Source of the DNA: CAZCAC01 sp964496575
GTDB taxonomy: Bacteria > Planctomycetota > UBA1135 > GCA-002686595
Assembly: GCA_964496575.1 (NCBI GenBank)
Contig: CAZCAC010000124.1
Span: 1 to 25,841, forward strand
Direction of reading: 5' to 3'
Length of the DNA: 25,841 nt
Shown here: piece after piece, positions 8,463 through 13,900 of the stretch
How the letters are laid out: the number at the start of each line of letters is the position of its first letter
Position numbering within the stretch: the stretch's first letter is position 1
Program-made: the position numbers and the translations under genes
Notes under the pieces: model-generated
Database searches by the model: none
What the model was told of the DNA's origin: nothing
What the model saw: only the letters and a program-made list of their open reading frames with translations

Positions 8463-9938
8463 ATGAAACTCAGAAGACTACTCATCCACTCCCTCGCCGC
8501 CGGATGCGCGGCCCCCTTCGCCGCAGCCCAGACCGTTCAGCTCTACGAGCTCGGCAGCTACATCACCCCGTTCGATGCGACCGGCGACGGCTCTCTCGTC
8601 GTGGGTTCCGACGAGGTCGCCGGCCACTACTTCGAGTGGACCGCCAGTGGCGGCATGATCGGGATCGGCGGCGCGTCCGCCGGCAACGGCGTCGGCGGGC
8701 AGCCGCAGGTCTCCGAGGACGGCGCCCGGGTCGGCGGCACGACCTTCAATGGCGCGAGCGGCTTCTACGAGATGTCCCTGCTCGACCGCGCGACCGGTGT
8801 CTGGACGCCCCTGGGCGGCATCGGCGGAACCTCGGGCAGCAGCGCCAGCTCCGGCTGGGGCATCTCCGGGGACGGCAACCACGTGGTCGGGCTGGGCTGG
8901 ATCAACGCCGGCGAGGCCCACGGGATCCACTGGACCGCCGGGAGCGGCACCGTCGACCTCGGGTCGAGCGCTCCGAACATGTCCTCGCGCGCGAACGCGG
9001 TCGACCACGACGGCGACGTCGTGGTCGGGTGGCAGGACAGCGCCCTCGAGCGCAATGGTGCGATCTGGATCAACGGCGTCCAGAGCTTGATCACCACCCC
9101 CTCCGGCGGCCTGGTCGGAGAGGCCGGGGCCGTTTCCGACGACGGTCAATGGGTCGTCGGTATGGGCGGTGTCAGCACCAACGACGAGGCCTGGCGCTGG
9201 AGCCAGGCGACCGGCCTCGAACAGCTCGGCTCGCTGGGACTGGGGGGCATCTTCCCTGTCGGCTTCGCGACCGGCATCAGCGGCGACGGCTCGGTCATCG
9301 TCGGGATGGACCGGCCGATCGGCCCGGCGACCAGCGGTGAGGGTTGGCTATGGACAGCCGCGACCGGTCTCGTCTCCATGGACGACTACTTTGCCGGTCT
9401 CGGCCTCGTCGCGCCGAATGGCCTGCGCTTCTCGCTGCCCCTGGGCGTCTCGCCCGATGGAAGCACTTTCTTCGGTCTCGGTCGTTCGAACACGTCCTTC
9501 GCGGAGGGATGGATCGTGAGGATCGATGACTGCCCGTCCCCGACGAACCACTGCACTTCGGTCGCGAATTCCACCGGCCTGCCGGCGACCATCTCGTGGT
9601 CGGGTTCGACCAGCGTGGCGAGCAACGACCTGGTGCTCGTCGCGACCGATCTGCCGGCGATGACGAACGGGATCTTCTTCTACGGTCCCGGTGAACAGCA
9701 GACTCCCTTCGGGCCCGGCTTCCTCTGCGTGTCGGCTCCGCAATTCCGCCTGCCGGTCGTCAACTCGGGCGCCACGGGTACCGCGAGCTACGACCTCGAC
9801 ATCACGTCTCCCCCCCGACCCTCTGGACAGATCACCGTCGGCTCGACCTGGAGCTTCCAGTTCTGGCACCGCGACGTGGCTGCGGGTGGGGCCGAGTTCA
9901 ACACCACCGACGGTCTGACGGTCACCTTCTGCCCCTGA
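8463..9938 (+). CDS. Secreted HAF-repeat protein with shared C-terminal module
   Basis: 491 residues from ATG 8463, chosen because it opens a signal peptide (MKLRRLLIHSLAAGC, then AAPFAAAQ); the frame is open 198 nt further upstream but that part crosses the predicted promoter. Residues ~25-350 hold repeats of the 'probable extracellular repeat, HAF family' type: 'A.GISGDGSVIVG', 'EA.RWSQATGLEQLGSLG', 'GWLWTAATGLVSM'. These give a beta-propeller-like fold with no known catalytic activity. Residues ~355-491 are the C-terminal module: 'HCTSVANS.G', 'GIFFYGPGEQQTPFGPGFLCV', 'GSTWSFQFWHRD', 'FNTTDGLTVTFCP'. The product is expected to be exported. Upstream is a predicted promoter with a palindromic spacer. 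No terminator hairpin is seen after the stop. Function beyond surface location is unknown. Confidence 0.88.
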   Translation: MKLRRLLIHSLAAGCAAPFAAAQTVQLYELGSYITPFDATGDGSLVVGSDEVAGHYFEWTASGGMIGIGGASAGNGVGGQPQVSEDGARVGGTTFNGASGFYEMSLLDRATGVWTPLGGIGGTSGSSASSGWGISGDGNHVVGLGWINAGEAHGIHWTAGSGTVDLGSSAPNMSSRANAVDHDGDVVVGWQDSALERNGAIWINGVQSLITTPSGGLVGEAGAVSDDGQWVVGMGGVSTNDEAWRWSQATGLEQLGSLGLGGIFPVGFATGISGDGSVIVGMDRPIGPATSGEGWLWTAATGLVSMDDYFAGLGLVAPNGLRFSLPLGVSPDGSTFFGLGRSNTSFAEGWIVRIDDCPSPTNHCTSVANSTGLPATISWSGSTSVASNDLVLVATDLPAMTNGIFFYGPGEQQTPFGPGFLCVSAPQFRLPVVNSGATGTASYDLDITSPPRPSGQITVGSTWSFQFWHRDVAAGGAEFNTTDGLTVTFCP

Positions 9939-9990
9939 TGGGTGACCGCTGCATGAGCCTCGACCGACGGAGGCGCGACGGAACCAGGTA

Positions 9991-10061
9991 ACCGCCGAAT
10001 ACAGAAGCCACCATCCTGCAACTGCAGGATTATCCGCACGGTGATCACTCCGCCGTGGTCG
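9991..10061 (-). pseudogene. Decayed 3'-end copy of the 12564-13484 gene
   Basis: 71 bp that align without gaps to 12536-12606 with 61 identities (86%), in the same orientation. On the minus strand it reads GGVITVRIIL, matching the C-terminal GGAITVRIIP of the gene at 12564-13484. The stop codon is lost (TAG replaced by TTG), and a few bases beyond 10061 there is weaker similarity interrupted by an indel that breaks the frame. It includes the perfect hairpin ATCCTGCA-AC-TGCAGGAT (10013-10030). It is either the displaced end of a gene after an insertion or the relic of a lost paralog. Confidence 0.65.
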
Positions 10062-10101
10062 TCCGTTGCTCGGACGTGGTGAATGAAGCAGTCAACGGAA
10101 T

Positions 10102-10146
10102 GGCGAGTGTTTCTTCGTTGCCACTCGCCTCGTGCGTGATTGAATC
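10102..10146 (+). promoter_or_regulatory. Inverted repeat overlapping a possible promoter
   Basis: A perfect 8-bp inverted repeat, GGCGAGTG (10102-10109) and CACTCGCC (10122-10129), spaced by 12 nt, overlaps a possible -35 TTGCCA (10118-10123). A weak -10, TGAATC (10141-10146), follows at 17-nt spacing. The protease ATG at 10153 would then lie at or next to the transcription start, so the mRNA could be leaderless, consistent with the lack of a Shine-Dalgarno. The arrangement would suit repression by a dimeric regulator. Confidence 0.35.
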
Positions 10147-10152
10147 GGCTTC

Positions 10153-11046
10153 ATGGAAGCGCCCCAGGCCGCGGGACAAGGAGCTGCCGACCGCGAGTTC
10201 GACCGGACTTGCGAGCACTGCGGCGAGCAGAATCCGCCGGAGTTCCCCTCCTGCTGGAATTGCCACCAGGAGCTGCCGCAGCTCGCGGGCACCACGTCCA
10301 GACGACCGCGCCGGAGTGCGGCTCGCTCCAGGCTGGAGTGGTTGTTTCTACCCAAGGTGGATGATCTCCTCTCGCCATCCGCGGCTCCGGATGGGGCTTC
10401 CAGGAAGGTGATCGCCTGGGAGCTGGCGGCAGTCCTGTCGCTCTTCTGGCTGCCACTCTTGCTGAGCTCGATTCGCGGAGTACTGCAATCTGCCGGCGAG
10501 CGGACCGCCTGGGGTGACCTCCAGGACGCTGCGTTCTGCATCGGCGCCATGGCGATGATCGGCTACCTGGCGTGGCGCGCAGGGGGCCTGCGGGCGATTC
10601 TGGGGTTGAGCCGGCGGAGGCTCTGGGCGGAGCCGTTCTGGGCGATGATCATCTGGTGCGGCTGCTGCCTCGCGTTCGTTCCCGCGGGCATCCTGAGAGA
10701 GGCACTCGACCACATCAGGTGGACGAGAAACGACCCTTCGATCGATCCACATTCGCTGAGCTGGTACCTGCGACCTGGCACGCTTCTGCTGGCCGCGTTC
10801 TTCGAAGAAGTCCTGTTCCGGGCCTACCTCTGGGCGAGGCTGACCCAGCTGACTCGCCGGCCGTTCCTGGCCGTGGCCCTGTCCTCCGCGCTGTTCTCGA
10901 TCTACCACGCCTACGACCCCCTGGACAGCGTCAGTCTGTTCTTGTTCGGCGCGCTCCTGGGCATCATCTACGCGAAGAGCAGGAGCCTGTGGCGCATCGC
11001 GCTGGCCCACTGGATGTTCAACCTGGTCCTGTTCTACGCCGACTAG
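10153..11046 (+). CDS. CPBP-family intramembrane metalloprotease with zinc ribbon
   Basis: 297 residues. An N-terminal zinc ribbon (Cys20, Cys23, Cys34, Cys37; CEHCG and CWNCH) precedes several membrane helices (~86-110, 125-145, 162-180, 210-217, 236-252, 260-275, 281-295). The CPBP (CAAX protease and bacteriocin-processing, 'Abi') signature is complete: EEVLFR (Glu218, Glu219, Arg223), FSIYH (His252) and HWMFN (His286, Asn290). The family cleaves within or near membranes and in bacteria is linked to peptide maturation, immunity or stress signalling; the substrate here is unknown. No Shine-Dalgarno precedes the ATG. It sits just right of the relic repeat at 9991-10061 and 282 bp before a TIR-domain gene, in a segment flanked by direct repeats. 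A sampled 60-base line (10861-10920) is 68% GC, normal for the window. The zinc ribbon suggests a cytoplasmic regulatory or partner-binding end. Confidence 0.9.
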   Translation: MEAPQAAGQGAADREFDRTCEHCGEQNPPEFPSCWNCHQELPQLAGTTSRRPRRSAARSRLEWLFLPKVDDLLSPSAAPDGASRKVIAWELAAVLSLFWLPLLLSSIRGVLQSAGERTAWGDLQDAAFCIGAMAMIGYLAWRAGGLRAILGLSRRRLWAEPFWAMIIWCGCCLAFVPAGILREALDHIRWTRNDPSIDPHSLSWYLRPGTLLLAAFFEEVLFRAYLWARLTQLTRRPFLAVALSSALFSIYHAYDPLDSVSLFLFGALLGIIYAKSRSLWRIALAHWMFNLVLFYAD

Positions 11047-11235
11047 GCGTCATCGGGGTATCGGAAGGACTTCAGGACCCAGCCGAGGAGTCGAATCGGC
11101 GAGCGTTCGTTGGCACCGCCTCGATTCGCTCTACCGCGGCGCAGGCCTCTGATGGAGCACAGGCTGGCCGATGGCGGCCAACAGCGGCCGTGGGATGCGC
11201 TACAACGAGCGGAACGCGTGCCCCGGGGTTCGAGG

Positions 11236-11263
11236 TTGCGAGATGCTCTGAATCCCTTATCCT
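11236..11263 (+). promoter_or_regulatory. Possible promoter of the TIR-domain gene
   Basis: TTGCGA (11236-11241) and TATCCT (11258-11263), each 4/6 to the sigma70 consensus, are 16 nt apart and lie about 65 bp before the TIR gene start. The 282-bp gap after the protease gene and this site argue that the TIR gene can be transcribed on its own. Confidence 0.33.
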
Positions 11264-11328
11264 CTTGGTCATGGATCCGGATTGCGATTGATTGCCGCCT
11301 TCCCCCTGAAGACCCCACCCCGGAAGAG

Positions 11329-12420
11329 ATGTACACGTATCGAGTCTTCATCAGCTACTCGCACAAGGACAGTGGGCTCATGGAGACGGTGAAGAAGCAC
11401 CTCGAGGAGAACCTCGGCTGTCAAGCCATCGTGGATCGCTGGGACCTGGAGGAAGGCATGCCCTTCGATGAGAGGATCATGGAGTGCATCGAGCAAGCCC
11501 ATGTCTTCTTGCCCATCTTGACCGAGGATGCCAGCAGCAAACTCTGGACACACCAGGAGATCGGTTACGCAAAGGGAAGGGACGTGCCCATTCTTCCCCT
11601 GGCTGTCGGAGGCTTGCCCGAGGGCCTGGTGCGTACCCTCCAGGCCGTCAAGGTGAATGGGGATCTCTCCGACCTGGAGGAGCGGCTGACCCGGAGTGTG
11701 CTCGTCAACGTGATCGACCCGGTGAGCTTCCCCAAGCTCCCCGGGTTCGAATGCGCACGCGACTACGAGGAACGTACCCAGGCTCTGGTCTGCTACGCCC
11801 GGAGAGCCGCTCGCCTCGGGTACGGCCGGGTCAGGCTCCTCGGAGCCTTCACCTCCTTTGCCATTCCCAAGAAAGATCACACCCATTCGATCTGGGACAG
11901 GCGCGAGGGAAAGCACAAGACCAGCTCTCACGCACGCAAGTGGTTCCAACGTGAGCGGATGATTCTCCAGGAGCACGCCGAGAACGCCGGATGCGATCTG
12001 ATAATCAAACCGAGCATCAAGAATGACAGACATGACCAGCTCGGGTGGGACACGCGTCTGCGGGTTCTGCGGGAAGCCCTCGAGGAGATCAGGAAGAAGG
12101 TCGGTGACGAGATAAGGGTGGTGATCAGCGACGTGGAGATGGTCGAGAACCAGGTGATCGTCGGGGATTCGTTCCTGGCCGAGGCCATCGTACCCCTCAC
12201 GGGGGGCCGGTTTCGAAATACATTGTTCACGCGCCACGGGCCCACCGTGCTGGAGCGCATCAAGGAGTTCGACGTGCGGATGCAGAGCCTGCTCGCCGAA
12301 GCCGGCCTCGACGGTCGCAGCTCCGTGGATGTCGCCATCGAGGAGATCGAGAGACTGCGGCATGAGGATTCCACGGCTCGAAAGAGGAAATTGGTGCAAG
12401 GCTCAGCCGACCTCACCTGA
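11329..12420 (+). CDS. TIR-domain protein with unclassified C-terminal domain
   Basis: 363 residues from ATG 11329; the conserved first TIR strand (YRVFISYSHKD) begins at residue 4, and GGAAGAG lies immediately upstream. The TIR domain covers ~1-130: FISYSHKD (box 1), WDLEEGMPFDERI, FLPILTEDAS, and 'W.HQEIGYA' with Glu77 at the position of the catalytic glutamate of NAD-cleaving TIR domains, so NADase activity is plausible. Residues ~143-325 are an alpha/beta domain I cannot assign (RVRLLGAFTSFAIP, RVVISDVEMVENQVIVGDSF, ending with a Lys/Arg-rich tail); it has no HKD phospholipase motif and may be the sensor. Two sampled 60-base lines (11341 and 12001) are 55% and 52% GC against 72% in a line at 15421, suggesting horizontal acquisition. 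It lies in a segment bracketed by direct repeats with a CPBP protease. An antiphage or cell-suicide role is inferred from the family. Confidence 0.85.
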   Translation: MYTYRVFISYSHKDSGLMETVKKHLEENLGCQAIVDRWDLEEGMPFDERIMECIEQAHVFLPILTEDASSKLWTHQEIGYAKGRDVPILPLAVGGLPEGLVRTLQAVKVNGDLSDLEERLTRSVLVNVIDPVSFPKLPGFECARDYEERTQALVCYARRAARLGYGRVRLLGAFTSFAIPKKDHTHSIWDRREGKHKTSSHARKWFQRERMILQEHAENAGCDLIIKPSIKNDRHDQLGWDTRLRVLREALEEIRKKVGDEIRVVISDVEMVENQVIVGDSFLAEAIVPLTGGRFRNTLFTRHGPTVLERIKEFDVRMQSLLAEAGLDGRSSVDVAIEEIERLRHEDSTARKRKLVQGSADLT

Positions 12421-12515
12421 CTCGCCTCCGCCGCCGTCTCGAGTCGTGGGCCGGATTCGCAGGGTTCGCGAGGCCCGGCCCCGCTTGCCCCTCTCCCCGA
12501 GCTCCGCAATACGAA

Positions 12516-12543
12516 TCGGCGGCCGCCCCCCGGCGACCGCCGA
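12516..12543. terminator. Hairpin between convergent genes
   Basis: TCGGCGG-C-CGCC / loop CCCC / GGCG-A-CCGCCGA forms an 11-bp stem with one C/A mismatch. It lies between the end of the TIR gene (12420) and the end of the leftward LecA-like gene (12564). No U-tract follows on either strand, so efficiency as an intrinsic terminator is uncertain. Its right arm overlaps the start of the 71-bp direct repeat. Confidence 0.4.
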
Positions 12544-12606
12544 ATCCAGAAGCTACCACCCCGCTATTGCGGGATGATCCGCACGGTGATCGCTCCGCCG
12601 TTGTCG
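12536..12606 (-). repeat. 71-bp direct repeat, functional copy at gene 3' end
   Basis: This is the intact partner of 9991-10061 (61/71 identical, same orientation). It spans the last codons and stop (TAG at 12566-12564) of the secreted LecA-like gene plus 28 bp beyond it. It contains a 5-bp hairpin across the stop codon (12560-12573, loop TATT). One stem pair, C62-G71 here and T17-A26 in the other copy, has changed on both sides and kept pairing, hinting that the hairpin itself is under selection. The two copies bracket the CPBP and TIR genes. Confidence 0.7.
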
Positions 12607-13484
12607 CTCGGACTGCTGTAGGCGTCGAGGAGGCGGAAGGAGAGGGGTTTGCCCTGGCCCGTGTAGTTGATGCGGTACACGTGCTGGGGGTTGTACGTGA
12701 GCTTGCCGGCGATATCGGTGAGGCCCTTGTCGTCGATGCGCAGCTGGTTCCACACCGCGGGAACACCGTCTCGGTACTGGTAGACGGCGTCCACCCCTTC
12801 CGCGAGCTTGCTCCAGACCCCGAACGTGCCGCTCGCCTCGATGATGTACCGGCGACCCGCCTGCAGCGGCTGACTGGTGAGGGTCTGCTTCCGATCCGCG
12901 GGGACGACGAGAGTCTCGCCACCCTGCGGCGGCGGAGTCTGCTGGGCGGGTGTCGCGAACATCTGCCACTCCGTCTCCGAGTACCAGGGATTGCTGCGCT
13001 GCGAGGAGTCGATGGCGAAGGCCTTCCAGATGTAGAACCTGCCGGGGAGGAGGTCTCCGGCGGAGTACTTGAGCCCGTAGACGAACTCGTTGGTCGACGA
13101 GGCCACGACGGTATTCACCACCACGGCCCACTGCTCGGACGGCTGGTCCCAGATCAGCACCTGGATGGAGCTGTCCACCCGGTCTCCATCGGGATCGCCG
13201 TTGGTCCGCCAGCTCAGCTTGACCATGCCTCCGAAAGTGGGATCGATCGCCGTGGGCTGATCCCAGGTGCTGTACGGGCCGAGCACGGTGGGCCGGTACG
13301 GTGCCTGGTTCGGGGCGACCGTCCAGCCCTGTGCTTGCGCTGTGCTGGGCATGGCCCCGATCATCAGCAGGGCCGCGGCGGCGGAGAGGAGGAAGGCGCT
13401 TCCGCGACTCGCGGAGCGGCGGGCGCTCCCGCCGCGGAGAACACCTGCTTCCGTCCGATTCGTGATCGCGTTCGTGTTCTTCAT
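12564..13484 (-). CDS. Secreted protein, FN3-like plus possible LecA-like domain
   Basis: 306 residues from ATG 13484, preceded on its strand by GGAG about 9 nt upstream; a longer frame to 13553 adds only an Arg/His-rich stretch. The unusually long signal peptide has a charged n-region (1-29), hydrophobic core (30-46) and AQA-type cleavage site (~52). Residues ~60-180 look like a fibronectin-III-type sandwich (VKLSWRTNGDPDGD, FYIWKAFAIDSS). Residues ~193-306 resemble the PA-IL/LecA-type lectin or galactose-binding fold: 'AGRRYIIEASGTFGVW', 'YNPQHVYRINYTGQGKPLSF', then 'LLDAYSSPSDNGGAITVRI', whose Asp/Asn/Gly pattern resembles the LecA calcium loop. This suggests an exported carbohydrate-binding protein, tentative because the similarity is judged by eye. 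A decayed copy of its 3' end lies 2.5 kb to the left. Confidence 0.8.
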   Translation of the reverse strand: MKNTNAITNRTEAGVLRGGSARRSASRGSAFLLSAAAALLMIGAMPSTAQAQGWTVAPNQAPYRPTVLGPYSTWDQPTAIDPTFGGMVKLSWRTNGDPDGDRVDSSIQVLIWDQPSEQWAVVVNTVVASSTNEFVYGLKYSAGDLLPGRFYIWKAFAIDSSQRSNPWYSETEWQMFATPAQQTPPPQGGETLVVPADRKQTLTSQPLQAGRRYIIEASGTFGVWSKLAEGVDAVYQYRDGVPAVWNQLRIDDKGLTDIAGKLTYNPQHVYRINYTGQGKPLSFRLLDAYSSPSDNGGAITVRIIPQ

Positions 13485-13900
13485 CTCTTGGCTCCGGTGG
13501 TGTGGCCGACCCGTCCGGTCGACTCGGTTTTCGTGGCGCCGGCCCCGGGCCATCCCCGGGGATTGGATTCCGACTCGCCCTCCGGATCGCTGCGGGGTGC
13601 TCGAGCCGGACAGGAACCTCGAAAAAAACCGGCGCGGGCGAACGGGACGGTTCCAGGGCGAGAAGGGGCACGCGAGGCCCGCCCGGAGCGGCAGGGCGGG
13701 ATTCCGGATCGCCGGGCAGGGCCTCGTTCCGGGTCCCTGGCAACGGCCTTTCCGGGGTACCTATTCGGAAGATCGCTGCCCCGAAACGGCGGGATGACCT
13801 TACGCTACGGATAAGCCCTGGGCGCAGGTCGACGGCCGGCCAGACCCCGAGGGTGAACGCAGCACGCTCGCCGCATTCCTACAGAACAGGAGACAGAACG
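13485..13900. other. Intergenic region between divergent secreted-protein genes
   Basis: 416 bp that must contain both promoters. The visible structure is a perfect 12-bp palindrome, ATCCCCGGGGAT (13552-13563), 68 bp upstream of the leftward gene, and an A-run near 13621. AGGAGA (13888-13893) is the ribosome binding site of the SBBP gene. No -35/-10 pair is convincing. The open frame extending through here in the SBBP frame is not protein-like. Confidence 0.55.

Noticed and set aside
11110..11328. 73-codon N-terminal extension of the TIR gene
   Set aside because: Arg/Pro-rich, overlaps the predicted promoter, and the TIR fold begins right after the ATG at 11329.
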